Positions 26,220 to 36,266 of a stretch of 64,000 nt of DNA are shown piece by piece. The translations under genes and the position numbers were made by a program. Numbering within the stretch: position 1 is the stretch's first letter; each line of letters begins with the position of its first letter. Below the pieces are notes generated by a model. That model was not told the DNA's origin. It did no database searches and worked only from the letters and a program-made list of their open reading frames with translations. The DNA lies in contig JADKFA010000010.1 of NCBI GenBank assembly GCA_016717725.1, forward strand, positions 62,001 to 126,000, given 5' to 3'. The DNA is from Bacteroidota bacterium (GTDB lineage Bacteria; Bacteroidota; Bacteroidia; AKYH767-A; OLB10).

Positions 26220-26615
26220 TTAGTCAATTGCAATGGTTGATTCAATTTCGGAAATAGAAGAACAAGAATTCATCGCGCGTTGATGATTGGTTTCTGTTTT
26301 TTCGAAATATTCGAATTTCATTTCATGTAAATAATTAATCATTTCCTGATAACCTACAGTATTTGCCTTGAAAAACAGTAAGCGACGACTTTCACAAAAT
26401 CCTTTAAATTCAACTCCTGAAAATTGTTTAAATGCTTGCTTGAAAATGGGCAACACCTTTTGAGTTTCCATTAAGGGAATTTCAAGAACATATTCAGTAG
26501 GAGGGAGCGAATTGGCCTTTTTCTCAAGTGATTTAATAGCTTCTGCGTCTTGACTAAAAGAATTTAATGAAGCTCCAATGGTTAACATTAGCAATAGAAT
26601 TAGGTTTTTTTTCAT
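26220..26615 (-). CDS. Small secreted protein, unknown function
   Basis: A 131-residue protein with a signal peptide ('LILLLMLTIGASLNSFSQ'). The mature part is mixed alpha/beta ('ALEIPLMETQKVLPIFKQAF'-like, then 'RLLFFKANTVGYQEMINYLHEM') with two Cys near the end. No family is recognised. It is 25 bases upstream of the large T9SS gene on the same strand, so it is likely the first gene of that operon. Confidence 0.65.
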   Translation of the reverse strand: MKKNLILLLMLTIGASLNSFSQDAEAIKSLEKKANSLPPTEYVLEIPLMETQKVLPIFKQAFKQFSGVEFKGFCESRRLLFFKANTVGYQEMINYLHEMKFEYFEKTETNHQRAMNSCSSISEIESTIAID

Positions 26616-26897
26616 GCGTGAGCGTAGTTTTATCCTAAGTCATACGCAAAACGATTTGTAAGGTTTTATTCAAAATAGTTTCATTTTATACTTGCTTGAA
26701 TTTCAATACTTTGACAATAAAGAAATATCACCATTAATATGATTGTTTTAAATTATTCGGTATTTATTGAATTATTTCGGCTTACAAAACAGGAAATCTA
26801 CTTTAAGAAAATGCAATCATTTTTAATTTTTTACCATTTATTGATTCAAAAATAATTTTGAGTAATTTCACTTTCTTAAACTCCATTATTAAAATCT

Positions 26898-27384
26898 ATG
26901 ATCAAGCGCATTTTATTCCTTCTTATTTTAGCAATTCCGACCTTCGGTTTTTCACAAAAATGTCAAGTGACAAAAGATCCAATTACGGGCGAAAAAATGA
27001 TTACGGCCATTTATCAGGATCGTTGGGTTTATATGGAAAACAAGGGTGAAGAAACTAAATTGTCTGTTTTAAAAGGCTACATGGGAGAGCTAAATGTAAG
27101 TGCGCCCATTGGTTCAGAATTCATCATCAAGTTAGATAATGATGAGATTTTTAAAATTAACGACAACTGCCATAGCCACCCCAAATAGTTATTTAAGTCA
27201 AGGGGTAGTTTATACAAATTATACTTTTGAAACCACCCTCGATAAAGAAACCTTGACTAAAATAGCGGCTCATTTACCAGTCTTAATACGTGTTCCAGAT
27301 TTGAAATCAGGCGATCGGGATATGGTGGAGAAAAAGTATTTTAAAGCAATTACTGGAGGAGCTAAGTACATTTTAGCGAACTAG
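26898..27384 (+). pseudogene. Small secreted protein, frameshifted
   Basis: Frames 26898-27188 and 27139-27384 form one protein of about 161 residues if one base is removed from TTTTTAAAA (27148-27156): 'KLDNDEIFK' then continues as 'LTTTAIATPNSYLSQGVVY'. The N-terminus is a signal peptide ('RILFLLILAIPTFGFSQ'). The mature protein has an alternating beta pattern and ends 'FKAITGGAKYILAN'. It resembles uncharacterised secreted proteins of Bacteroidota. Error or real disruption cannot be decided. Confidence 0.6.
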
Positions 27385-27450
27385 GGAGAGCTTTCTAGCC
27401 CTGCAGTACTTCACTCCGTTTCGACAGCAGGGTAAACTTCTAGCTTCTAG

Positions 27451-27534
27451 AAAACCGCTGCGACTATTTTAAATCGTTGCGACCGTTGCTAAACCTGCCT
27501 GCCGGCAGGCAGGCGTTGCTGTCGTTGCGGTTAA
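27451..27534. repeat. Dispersed 'GCGACCGTTGC' repeat, copy D, with nested palindrome
   Basis: CCGCTGCGAC, TCGTTGCGACCGTTGCTAAA, then the palindrome CCTGCCTGCCGGCAGGCAGG (27494-27513) inserted inside the unit, then GCGTTGCTGTCGTTGCGG. The rest of the 409-base gap 27385-27793 has no gene. Confidence 0.7.
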
Positions 27535-27793
27535 ATTGTGATTTTAATTTACTCAGAATCTCTTAAAAAAGATAAAAATTCCATTTGTAAACGTTTAAAA
27601 CCATTTAATTTTAAGGGCTTAATTATTTAATAATCAATTATTTGTTGATTAAAACATAGTTTTTGGCTTTTTTCAAATTTGGAAAAAATAGAATCGGTAT
27701 TACTTTAGCCATTCGTTCTTAATTCTTGGGGAATTTTTCAAATACCCAGAGACAAGCCATTGCTAAGCAAATAAACTTTTAACTAGCTCTATA

Positions 27794-28189
27794 ATGACCA
27801 AAAAATGTAATGAATGCGGAGACCTCATAACTGGAAGGTCCGACAAAAAGTTTTGTTCCGATATGTGTCGGAATGCACATCACAATAAGTTTAACGGCTA
27901 TCGAAATGCCTTGATTCGGCATGTGAACCATAAGCTTCGAAAAAACCGATTTATTCTGTTTGAGCTTTCGAAAGGAAAATCAACAGAATTTAGTCGGGAC
28001 GAGCTTATTTATCATGGTTACGATTGGCAGTTTTTTACCGAAGAATTAGTGTTGACCCACCATACACATCGTTTTTGTTATGATTTTGGGGTGGAGTTTG
28101 ATGTGGATAATCGAGTGCGGATTATTACAAAGCAGTACAATAAAAAGAACCGAAAACCGCAGTTAATGCCGATGGCAGCGGAAGATTGA
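27794..28189 (+). CDS. Small zinc-ribbon protein
   Basis: A 131-residue protein with an N-terminal four-Cys zinc knuckle: Cys5-x2-Cys8 and Cys21-x3-Cys25 ('CNECGD', 'KKFCSDMCRNAHHN'). The remainder is basic and helical ('HVNHKLRKNRFILFEL') then a conserved-looking beta part ('HHTHRFCYDFGVEFD'). Homologous hypothetical proteins are common in Bacteroidota. Nucleic-acid binding is plausible but unproven. Confidence 0.75.
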   Translation: MTKKCNECGDLITGRSDKKFCSDMCRNAHHNKFNGYRNALIRHVNHKLRKNRFILFELSKGKSTEFSRDELIYHGYDWQFFTEELVLTHHTHRFCYDFGVEFDVDNRVRIITKQYNKKNRKPQLMPMAAED

Positions 28190-28226
28190 TGTTAGATCTT
28201 AGATCTTAGATTTTAGATCTTAGAAT
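28190..28226. repeat. TTAGATC heptamer repeats
   Basis: Four to five tandem copies of TTAGATC/TTAGATT directly after the zinc-protein stop. Similar heptamer tracts occur at 43406-43574. Confidence 0.6.
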
Positions 28227-28255
28227 TTTGGACAATTAAAATGGTATGATCATTT

Positions 28256-28322
28256 TGAAAACCGTTGCGAACGTAGCTAAACGTTGCGATCGTTGCGCCT
28301 GCCTGCCGGCAGGCATGTTTAA
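28256..28322. repeat. Dispersed 'GCGACCGTTGC' repeat, copy E, with nested palindrome
   Basis: CCGTTGCGAACGTAGCTAAA, CGTTGCGATCGTTGCG, then TGCCTGCCGGCAGGCA (28300-28315) and TGTTTAAA. As in copy D, the palindrome is nested within the unit. Confidence 0.7.
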
Positions 28323-28422
28323 ATAATCCTCGATCGAACTGCCTAATTCGAATTCCCTTACCACGCCCAGTTAACATAATATCTGTTCTATAATATATAT
28401 TATGTTAAGTAGCATATAGCTG

Positions 28423-28442
28423 AAAAAGAGGACATTATCCTC
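28423..28442 (-). terminator. Terminator of the gyrA-TPR operon
   Basis: GAGGA-TAATG-TCCTC stem followed by five T on the minus strand, 13 bases after the TPR gene stop. Confidence 0.65.
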
Positions 28443-28454
28443 CTTTTCTTCATT

Positions 28455-29600
28455 TTACTTCTTTGAATCTATTGCCTTTTTCATTTCGCCAGCTTTGGCT
28501 AAATCACCTATCCGAGTGTACAATTGTTTTAAACTTTGCATGGTTGCCATATCGTTCGGATTAAGCTGAAGTGCCTTTTCCAAGTATGGTAATGCTTCCT
28601 TAAATTTTGCTTCAAATTTCTTTTTAGCGGCATCGTATTCGGCTACTTTATTGGCTGGAATTTTATTCGCATTATTGGCCATTTCTGCCCCATCATTGAA
28701 GAACATCGCTCCTAGATTATAAACAGCATCAAAGTTGTCGGGCTTGAGTTCTATGGACTTTTTATAAGCCGCTACAGCTTCTTCTTTCTTGCCCAATTTG
28801 TCAGCCAAATTTCCTTTGATATAGTATAAAATGGCGTTCGTTGGATCCGATTTGATGGCTTCTTCATTCTGCGTATACGCTTCTGTGTCACGTCCACTGC
28901 TCAAATAAATGTTCAGTCCTTGCGTAATTAAGGTACCATCTTCCGGAAATTTCTGGCGTCCTTCGTTAATGGTTAATAAGGCATTTGCTGTATCTTTTTG
29001 ATCTAAATACATATTCGCCATGATACTATATAACCTTGATCCTCCATAGTTTGCAGCAGTTAATATCTTGAAGTTGTTTAAGGCTGTAGTTACATCGCCT
29101 AACTTCTCTGCCGCAAGCCCAGCGTTGTAAATTGCCAATGTATCGGTGCGTTTGTAATACTTCTTGTTGATATCGACAGAAGCCTGAAAGGACTTTAGCG
29201 CTTCAGCATACTTTCCTTCTTTGTAGTTGTCTACGCCATTATTTAGGGATTGAGATGCAACTACCTCCAAACGCTTCAAGATATCGTCTCTAAACTCGTT
29301 CTTGGTGTCTAATTCGAGTGCTTTTTCATATGAAAGCTGTGCCTCGTTGAGCGATCCTGGCTTTAAAGGAGCGAACTTGGGTTTAACCGATTCATAAATC
29401 GCATGGTAAATGCTACCACGGTAGTACCAGGTTTTTGGATATCCAATGGTCGATTCAGTTGTTGCTGCACCATCAATGGCTTCCTTTGCTTTGTCTAAGT
29501 CATCGTATCGAAGGTAGTTGAATGCTGTTTGTACAGCGGCCTTTTGACCCGATGCATTTAGTGAAAGTATTACTCCCAATAAAATCAATATACGTTTCAT
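28455..29600 (-). CDS. Tetratricopeptide-repeat exported protein
   Basis: A 381-residue protein with a signal peptide ('RILILLGVILSLNASGQ') and at least seven TPR-like repeats, clearest at about 140-170 ('GKYAEALKSFQASVDINKKY'), 255-285 ('AILYYIKGNLADKLGKKEEA') and 335-370. Periplasmic scaffold of unknown partner. It starts 27 bases after gyrA; a gyrA-TPR pair is commonly seen in Bacteroidota, so the two are probably one transcript. Confidence 0.88.
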   Translation of the reverse strand: MKRILILLGVILSLNASGQKAAVQTAFNYLRYDDLDKAKEAIDGAATTESTIGYPKTWYYRGSIYHAIYESVKPKFAPLKPGSLNEAQLSYEKALELDTKNEFRDDILKRLEVVASQSLNNGVDNYKEGKYAEALKSFQASVDINKKYYKRTDTLAIYNAGLAAEKLGDVTTALNNFKILTAANYGGSRLYSIMANMYLDQKDTANALLTINEGRQKFPEDGTLITQGLNIYLSSGRDTEAYTQNEEAIKSDPTNAILYYIKGNLADKLGKKEEAVAAYKKSIELKPDNFDAVYNLGAMFFNDGAEMANNANKIPANKVAEYDAAKKKFEAKFKEALPYLEKALQLNPNDMATMQSLKQLYTRIGDLAKAGEMKKAIDSKK

Positions 29601-29627
29601 AATGAATATATTATAAATTAGATTTGA

Positions 29628-32297
29628 TTAATTATTTTCGTCATTTTCATCTTCTCCAGCCGCGTCTTCTGCTTCGTCATTTCCTTCAGATGGATTCTCC
29701 GTTTCATCGGATTCAATGCCTTCACTTGGACTTTCTTCACCCGTTTCTATGGTTGATTCTACCGTTGTTTCAGTCAAAGTTGCAACGATGACGTTTCCAT
29801 CTTCATCCAATATTTCGGTTCCATCTGCCCCAGCTACTTCAATAGCTTTTAGAAGATGCTCTTCTACTTTAGCAATGGACGCGATTTCATCTTCACCATC
29901 CAAACGAATTAATTTTACGCCCTGAGTGGCACGACCCATAACGCGTAATTCATCAACAGGAGTACGTATGGTAGTTCCTTTCTTGGTAATGATCATCAAA
30001 TCGTCACCATCAACCACCGACTTAATACCCACCAATAATCCCGTTTTCTCCGTCACTTGCAAGGTCTTCACTCCTTTTCCACCACGATTAGTTACGCGAT
30101 AATCTTCAATATCAGTACGTTTTCCATAACCTTTTTCTGAAACTACTAAGATGGTATCCGGCTTGGCTATATCAATACAAACCATTCCAATTACCTCATC
30201 ATTATCGCTATCCAAACTCACCCCTCTAACACCAGAAGCGTTTCTTCCCATTGGTCGAACTTTCGACTCATTGAAACGAATAGCCCTACCCGATTTGATC
30301 GCTAATAAAATCTCGTTATTTCCATTGGTCAATCTTGCTTCAATTAACTCATCTCCTTCGTTAATAGTAATGGCATTGATACCATTTTGACGTGGGCGAG
30401 AATAAGCTTCAAGCAAAGTTTTCTTGATGGTACCTTTCTTTGTACAAAGGATGATATGATTATTGTTCAAATAATCTTCTTCATTTAAGTTCATGGCATT
30501 CACAAATGCTTTCACTTTATCATCTGGTGTAATGCTAATCAAATTTTGCAACGCTCTTCCTTTGGTATTTTTAGCTCCTTCTGGAATTTCAAATACGCGT
30601 AACCAAAAGCACTTTCCTTTCTCTGTAAAGAGCAATAAGTAATTATGATTAGTTGCAATAAATAAATGTTCAACAAAATCTTCATCACGAGTAGCTGCTC
30701 CTGATGAACCACGTCCACCACGACCTTGCGTTCGGTACTCATCCAAAGAAGTACGCTTGATGTATCCTAAATGTGAAATGGTCACAACTACCGGTTCATT
30801 GGCAATCATATCTTCCATGCTCAAATCATCGGCACTGTAAACAATTTCTGTACGACGTTCATCACCGTATTTATCTCTCATCTCCACCATCTCATCCTTC
30901 AAAACTTTCATTCTCAAGGCTTCGTCAGCTAACAATTCCAAGTAGAAATCAATCATTTTCTTGATCTCAGCATATTCCGCTTTTATCTTGTCGCGCTCTA
31001 AACCTGTTAAACGTTGTAAACGCATCTCCAAAATGGCCTTCGACTGAATTTCGCTCAGTTGGAAAGCTTCCATCAAACCTGACTTCGCTTCGTCTGGCGT
31101 TTGTGATTTACGAATCAAAGCGATTACTTCATCCAAATGGTCGAGGGCAATCAATAATCCCTCTAAAATATGTGCTCTCTTTTCCGCTTCTGCTAATTCA
31201 TACTTCGTTTTACGAATCAAAACTTCATGACGATGTGCCACAAAGTGAACTAACATATCTTTCAAATTCAGCATCATAGGTCGACCGCCAACTAAAGCGA
31301 TATTATTGATACTAAATGAATTCTGTAATTCTGTATGTTTATAAAGATGGTTCAATACCACCGATGCCATAGCATCTCTCTTTATCTCATAAATGATGCG
31401 CATTCCGGTACGGTCGGACTCATCACGGATATCGCTAATTCCATCAATCTTTTTATCATTGATGAGATCAGCGGTTTTCTTGATCATGTCCGCTTTATTC
31501 ACCTGATAAGGAATTTCAGTTACGATAATTCGCTCACGACCGCTTGCTGTAGTTTCAATCAGTGTTTTCGCACGAATAACTACACGTCCACGACCGGTTT
31601 CATAAGCATCGCGTACACCTGAGTGTCCGTAGATAATTCCACCTGTTGGGAAATCAGGAGCTTTCACATACTTGGTAAGCTCTTCGATAGTAATATCGTT
31701 ATTATCAATATAGGCGATAACGGCATCCAGGGCTTCCGTCAAATTATGCGGAGCCATGTTAGTAGCCATTCCCACAGCGATACCGGAAGCTCCATTTACC
31801 AAGAGGCATGGAATTTTTGCGGGTAAAACCGTAGGTTCTTCTAAGGTATCATCAAAATTCAATCGAAAATCAACCGTATCCTTATCGATATCGGCCAACA
31901 TCTCTTCAGCAATTTTGCGAAGTCGGGCTTCGGTATAACGCATTGCTGCTGGACTATCACCATCCACCGATCCAAAGTTACCCTGCCCATCAACGAGCAT
32001 ATAACGCAAAGACCAAGGCTGAGCCATACGCACCATCGCATCATAAACGGAGCTATCTCCATGAGGATGATACTTTCCCAATACTTCTCCAACAATTCTT
32101 GCTGATTTCTTATGAGCGCGGTTAGATAACACGCCCAAGTCCAACATACCAAAAAGCACACGACGGTGTACTGGTTTCAATCCATCGCGCACATCCGGTA
32201 ATGCTCGAGAAACGATCACTGACATCGAATAATCGATATAAGCGGTTTTCATTTCATCTTCAATGTTAATACGGACGATTTTTTCGCCTTCTGCCAT
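29628..32297 (-). CDS. gyrA: DNA gyrase subunit A
   Basis: An 889-residue topoisomerase II subunit that cuts and rejoins DNA; active-site Tyr121 in 'AAMRYTEARL'. The quinolone-resistance region 'HGDSSVYDAMVRMAQPW' has Ser at the position of E. coli Ser83 (residue 82 here) and Asp at Asp87 (residue 86), that is, the sensitive form. The GyrA box is present as 'QGRGGRG' near residue 528, so this is gyrase and not topoisomerase IV. The C-terminal domain is followed by a long acidic tail of about 50 residues rich in Glu, Asp and Ser. Monocistronic promoter in the 362-base gap to clpC. Confidence 0.97.
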   Translation of the reverse strand: MAEGEKIVRINIEDEMKTAYIDYSMSVIVSRALPDVRDGLKPVHRRVLFGMLDLGVLSNRAHKKSARIVGEVLGKYHPHGDSSVYDAMVRMAQPWSLRYMLVDGQGNFGSVDGDSPAAMRYTEARLRKIAEEMLADIDKDTVDFRLNFDDTLEEPTVLPAKIPCLLVNGASGIAVGMATNMAPHNLTEALDAVIAYIDNNDITIEELTKYVKAPDFPTGGIIYGHSGVRDAYETGRGRVVIRAKTLIETTASGRERIIVTEIPYQVNKADMIKKTADLINDKKIDGISDIRDESDRTGMRIIYEIKRDAMASVVLNHLYKHTELQNSFSINNIALVGGRPMMLNLKDMLVHFVAHRHEVLIRKTKYELAEAEKRAHILEGLLIALDHLDEVIALIRKSQTPDEAKSGLMEAFQLSEIQSKAILEMRLQRLTGLERDKIKAEYAEIKKMIDFYLELLADEALRMKVLKDEMVEMRDKYGDERRTEIVYSADDLSMEDMIANEPVVVTISHLGYIKRTSLDEYRTQGRGGRGSSGAATRDEDFVEHLFIATNHNYLLLFTEKGKCFWLRVFEIPEGAKNTKGRALQNLISITPDDKVKAFVNAMNLNEEDYLNNNHIILCTKKGTIKKTLLEAYSRPRQNGINAITINEGDELIEARLTNGNNEILLAIKSGRAIRFNESKVRPMGRNASGVRGVSLDSDNDEVIGMVCIDIAKPDTILVVSEKGYGKRTDIEDYRVTNRGGKGVKTLQVTEKTGLLVGIKSVVDGDDLMIITKKGTTIRTPVDELRVMGRATQGVKLIRLDGEDEIASIAKVEEHLLKAIEVAGADGTEILDEDGNVIVATLTETTVESTIETGEESPSEGIESDETENPSEGNDEAEDAAGEDENDENN

Positions 32298-32659
32298 TTT
32301 TCTATTTTTAGTAAGATCTTAGTTTAATTGTAATTTCCTGAAGTTGCAACAAGGTGCTGACCAAGAGTATATTAATTTTGTTAATCAGGATGTTGATAAA
32401 GATTTTCAATGATGCACGAAGGTAGCGAAAGTGTGGCATATTTTTGGACAAGTTCACTCATAATTATCAACAATGTAAGAATTATGTAAGAAGCTAAAAA
32501 AAAGCTTGGTTTACATGCATGTATGGTTGTAAATTAGGCGGGAGGACTACAATAATTCATCTGGTTAAACGTCCTTGAATTACCAAAACAAAGCAAAACA
32601 AAACAGAGTAAAACTTTTTTAATCACCTTACGTTCAAATAACATAAAGCAGTTATCCTT
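32298..32659. promoter_or_regulatory. Divergent gap between gyrA and clpC
   Basis: No gene in these 362 bases. A TACATGCATGTA palindrome (about 32512-32523) and AAGCTAAAAAAAAGCTT (about 32492-32508) could be operators; a run of AAAACA repeats (32584-32605) precedes clpC. No clear TAnnTTTG element was found. Confidence 0.35.
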
Positions 32660-35200
32660 ATGGAAGCAAAATTCTCACCTAGAGTAAAAGATGTAATCAC
32701 GTTTAGTCGTGAAGAAGCCTTACGTCTGGGTCATGATTATATCGGCACAGAACATTTATTGTTAGGTCTTATTCGCGAAGGCGAAGGAATGGCAATTAAA
32801 TTTCTAAAGTCGTTAAATATTAATTTGGTGGAACTCCGAAAGTCCGTTGAAAATGCAGTAAAAGGCAATTCTGGATCGGTGAGCAACCTGAATAATATTC
32901 CACTCACAAAACAAGCTGAAAAAGCACTAAAAATTACTTACTTGGAAGCTAAAATTTTCAAGAGTGAAATTATTGGCACAGAGCACTTGTTATTAGCAAT
33001 TTTAAAAGACGAAGACAATATTGCCACTCAAATCTTAAATCAATTTGGAATAACCTATGATATTATGAGAGAAGAATTAGAATTGTTCAAATCAAATTTT
33101 AAATCAGAAGCACCTCAATCATCCAATGATGATGATCCTTATTCAAAAGATGACGATGGTCCTTCTTTTGGTGCTTCACAAAAGAAGCCTGGTGAATCAA
33201 AATCAAAAACTCCAGTTTTAGATAATTTCGGAAGAGATTTAACAAAGGCTGCTGAAGAAGGTAAACTTGATCCTATCGTTGGCCGTGAAAAGGAAATTGA
33301 GCGTGTTTCTCAAATCTTATCACGTAGAAAGAAAAATAATCCCATCTTAATTGGTGAGCCTGGTGTAGGTAAATCGGCAATTGCTGAAGGTCTTGCATTG
33401 CGAATTATCCAACGCAAAGTTTCTCGTGTATTATTTAATAAGCGAATTGTTACGCTTGATTTAGCTTCTTTGGTGGCAGGTACAAAATACCGTGGTCAGT
33501 TTGAAGAACGTATGAAAGCCGTGATGAATGAATTGGAGAAATCACCAGATGTGATTTTATTTATTGATGAAATTCACACTATTATTGGTGCAGGTGGTGC
33601 TTCCGGCTCACTGGATGCATCAAATATGTTTAAACCCGCATTAGCACGTGGAGAAATTCAATGTATTGGTGCAACTACTTTGGATGAATATCGTCAGTAC
33701 ATTGAAAAAGATGGCGCCTTAGATCGTCGTTTCCAAAAAGTAATTGTGGATCCTACTTCTATCGATGAGACTATCGAAATTTTAGGAAATATTAAAGAAC
33801 GCTATGAAGAGCATCATCATGTAACTTATACTGATGAAGCCATTGCAGCTTGTGTTAAATTAACTGCTCGTTATATCACCGACCGTTTCCTTCCAGATAA
33901 AGCGATTGATGCTTTAGATGAGGCTGGTTCACGTGTACATATTTCAAATATTCACGTTCCACAAAATATCATTGAACTTGAAAATAAGGTTGCTGATATT
34001 AAGGTTGAGAAAAATCGTGTAGTGCGTAGTCAGAAATACGAAGAAGCAGCACGCTTGCGTGATACTGAAAAGCAATTGCTAGAACAATTGGAAAGTGCAA
34101 AACAAACTTGGGAAGAAGAAACCAAGAACCAACGTTATAAAGTAGATGTGGAGGATGTGGCACAGGTGGTAGCCATGATGAGTGGAATTCCAGTAACTCG
34201 AATTGCACAAGCTGAAACTTCTCGATTGATTCAAATGCCTGAAGAATTGAAAGGTAAAGTAATTGGCCAGGATAACGCAGTGAAGAAAGTGGTGAAAGCC
34301 ATTCAACGTAATCGTGCTGGATTAAAAGATCCGAACAAACCCATTGGAACTTTCATTTTCTTAGGTCCTACGGGAGTTGGAAAAACAGAATTAGCCAAAG
34401 AGTTAAGCCGATATTTATTCGATACACAAGATGCTTTGATTCGTATTGACATGAGTGAATACATGGAAAAATTCGCTGTGTCTCGATTGATTGGAGCGCC
34501 TCCCGGATATGTAGGATATGAAGAAGGTGGACAGTTGACTGAAAAAGTTCGTCGCAAGCCCTACTCTATCGTTTTGTTAGATGAGATCGAGAAAGCACAT
34601 CCGGATGTATTCAACTTGTTGTTGCAAGTATTAGATGAAGGACAATTAACAGATAGCCTTGGTCGTAAAATTGATTTCAAGAACACTATTATTATTATGA
34701 CTTCAAATATTGGCTCACGTCAGTTAAAAGATTTTGGTCAGGGTGTTGGATTTGGAACTTCTGCGAAGACAAGTCAGGTGGATGAACATTCACGCAGTGT
34801 GATCGAGAGTTCTTTGAAGAAAGCATTCGCTCCTGAATTCTTAAATCGTATTGATGATGTTGTTGTGTTTAATAGCTTAAGTAAGGAAGATATCTTCAAA
34901 ATTATTGATCTTGAATTAGGCAGTCTTTATAAGCGTGTAGGTGAATTAGGCTACAAAGTAAAATTGACAGATGAGGCAAAAGAATTTCTAACAGAAAAAG
35001 GTTATGATTCAAGTTTTGGTGCACGTCCGTTGAAAAGAGCCATTCAAAAATACATTGAAGATCCAATGGCAGAAGAGATCATCAAAGGTCAACTTTCCGA
35101 AGGAGATACCATTGAGTTAGGTTGGGAAAAGGACACGGAGCAATTAAGCATTAACATCGTGAAACCACCAAAACAAAGGAAGAAGAAAGAGGAATCTTAG
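32660..35200 (+). CDS. clpC: ClpC-type AAA+ protease ATPase
   Basis: An 846-residue Hsp100 unfoldase that feeds proteins to ClpP. Two Clp_N repeats at 1-145; first Walker A 'GEPGVGKSAIAEG' near 232; Walker B 'VILFIDEIHT'; a UVR/M-domain 'YEEAARLRDTEKQLLEQLE' near 455, which defines ClpC as opposed to ClpB; second Walker A 'GPTGVGKTELAKE' near 568; 'GYEEGGQLTEKVRR' and the C-terminal ClpB_D2 domain. The tail is basic ('PKQRKKKEES'). Length fits. Stand-alone with a strong shared terminator. Confidence 0.96.
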   Translation: MEAKFSPRVKDVITFSREEALRLGHDYIGTEHLLLGLIREGEGMAIKFLKSLNINLVELRKSVENAVKGNSGSVSNLNNIPLTKQAEKALKITYLEAKIFKSEIIGTEHLLLAILKDEDNIATQILNQFGITYDIMREELELFKSNFKSEAPQSSNDDDPYSKDDDGPSFGASQKKPGESKSKTPVLDNFGRDLTKAAEEGKLDPIVGREKEIERVSQILSRRKKNNPILIGEPGVGKSAIAEGLALRIIQRKVSRVLFNKRIVTLDLASLVAGTKYRGQFEERMKAVMNELEKSPDVILFIDEIHTIIGAGGASGSLDASNMFKPALARGEIQCIGATTLDEYRQYIEKDGALDRRFQKVIVDPTSIDETIEILGNIKERYEEHHHVTYTDEAIAACVKLTARYITDRFLPDKAIDALDEAGSRVHISNIHVPQNIIELENKVADIKVEKNRVVRSQKYEEAARLRDTEKQLLEQLESAKQTWEEETKNQRYKVDVEDVAQVVAMMSGIPVTRIAQAETSRLIQMPEELKGKVIGQDNAVKKVVKAIQRNRAGLKDPNKPIGTFIFLGPTGVGKTELAKELSRYLFDTQDALIRIDMSEYMEKFAVSRLIGAPPGYVGYEEGGQLTEKVRRKPYSIVLLDEIEKAHPDVFNLLLQVLDEGQLTDSLGRKIDFKNTIIIMTSNIGSRQLKDFGQGVGFGTSAKTSQVDEHSRSVIESSLKKAFAPEFLNRIDDVVVFNSLSKEDIFKIIDLELGSLYKRVGELGYKVKLTDEAKEFLTEKGYDSSFGARPLKRAIQKYIEDPMAEEIIKGQLSEGDTIELGWEKDTEQLSINIVKPPKQRKKKEES

Positions 35201-35217
35201 TTCAATTAAGAATTAAG

Positions 35218-35235
35218 TCCCGATAGCTATCGGGA
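35218..35235. repeat. TCCCGATAGCTATCGGGA palindrome, copy 1
   Basis: A perfect 18-base palindrome just after clpC. Copies or near copies occur at 48336-48351, 48401-48414 and 48430-48447. Confidence 0.75.
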
Positions 35236-35320
35236 TGAGAATTCAGAATTTGAGATAAGCTTTCTTAAAACAAGTTTAGAATTATCAACCTGCACACTGC
35301 AGGCATATTTAAGGATATAA

Positions 35321-35357
35321 AAGAAGGGGTAGAAAATTTTCTACCCCTTCTTTTTTT
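35321..35357. terminator. Bidirectional terminator between clpC and fabI
   Basis: AAGAAGGGGTAGAAAA/TTTTCTACCCCTTCTT, a perfect 16-bp stem with T runs on both sides, between convergent genes. Confidence 0.9.
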
Positions 35358-35371
35358 AATGACTTTCAATA

Positions 35372-36190
35372 CTACGTCGATGGGAACATTTTTTCCATCA
35401 CTTCCTGACTCACTCCGGTATAAGAGAATCCGCCATCGTGGAAAAGGTTTTGCATGGTGACGTGTTTAGTGAAATCGGAGAAAAGTGTGATGCAATAATC
35501 TGCGCAAGCTTCAGCAGGCGCATTGCCTAATGGAGAAAGTGCATCGGCATAATTGTAGAAATTATCGAACCCTTTGACACCTTGTCCGGCTGTAGTTTTG
35601 GTAGGCGATTGTGAGATGGTATTCACACGTACCTTTTTTGCTTTTCCATAATGATATCCATAGCTACGAGCAATACTTTCTAACATGGATTTCGCATCGG
35701 CCATGTCGTTGTAGTCTGGGAAAACACGTTGCGCCGCGATGTATGTTAACGCAACCACACTTCCCCATTCGCTAATAGCATCTAGTTTCATTGCCGATTG
35801 TAAAACACGGTGCAAAGACATAGCTGAAATATCGAGCGTCTTATGGTAAAAATCGTAATCTAAATCTGTATAAGGTTTATTCTTTCTAACGTTTGGCGAC
35901 ATACCAATGGAATGCAAAACGAAATCAATTTTTCCGCCCAGAACATCCATCGATTGAGTAAATAATGCTTCTAAATCTGCATTTGAAGTGGCATCCGCAC
36001 CAATTACCTTGGCATTGCATTGATCCGCTAACTGATTGATGGCTCCCAAACGTAATGCAACGGGTGCATTTGATAATACAAATTGGGCTCCTTCTTCATG
36101 AGCGCGAAGTGCAACCTTCCAAGCAATCGACTGTGGATCTAATGCTCCGAATATAATTCCTCTTTTTCCTTTCAACAATGAGTGTGACAT
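35372..36190 (-). CDS. fabI: Enoyl-[acyl-carrier-protein] reductase
   Basis: A 272-residue short-chain dehydrogenase fold enzyme that reduces enoyl-ACP with NADH in fatty acid elongation. The N-terminal Gly-rich cofactor loop is 'GKRGIIFGALDPQSIAWKVA'; 'HSIGMSP' and the catalytic 'YNDMADAK' (Tyr-x6-Lys) with 'SQSPTKTTAGQGVKGF' identify FabI. Cytoplasmic; triclosan target in other bacteria. It follows recN on the same strand with a 76-base gap. Confidence 0.95.
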   Translation of the reverse strand: MSHSLLKGKRGIIFGALDPQSIAWKVALRAHEEGAQFVLSNAPVALRLGAINQLADQCNAKVIGADATSNADLEALFTQSMDVLGGKIDFVLHSIGMSPNVRKNKPYTDLDYDFYHKTLDISAMSLHRVLQSAMKLDAISEWGSVVALTYIAAQRVFPDYNDMADAKSMLESIARSYGYHYGKAKKVRVNTISQSPTKTTAGQGVKGFDNFYNYADALSPLGNAPAEACADYCITLFSDFTKHVTMQNLFHDGGFSYTGVSQEVMEKMFPST

Positions 36191-36266
36191 AGACTTAGTT
36201 TAGGTGTCAAAAATAATAATTTGAAGCGAGCTAGATGAATTCATCTTTAACTCGTTGATATTTGGC

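Noticed and set aside
31990..32060. Quinolone-resistance mutation in gyrA
   Set aside because: The Ser and Asp at the two key positions are the sensitive residues.
35281..35310. CTGCACACTGCAG-like hairpin after clpC
   Set aside because: Too short, no T run; the clear terminator follows at 35321.
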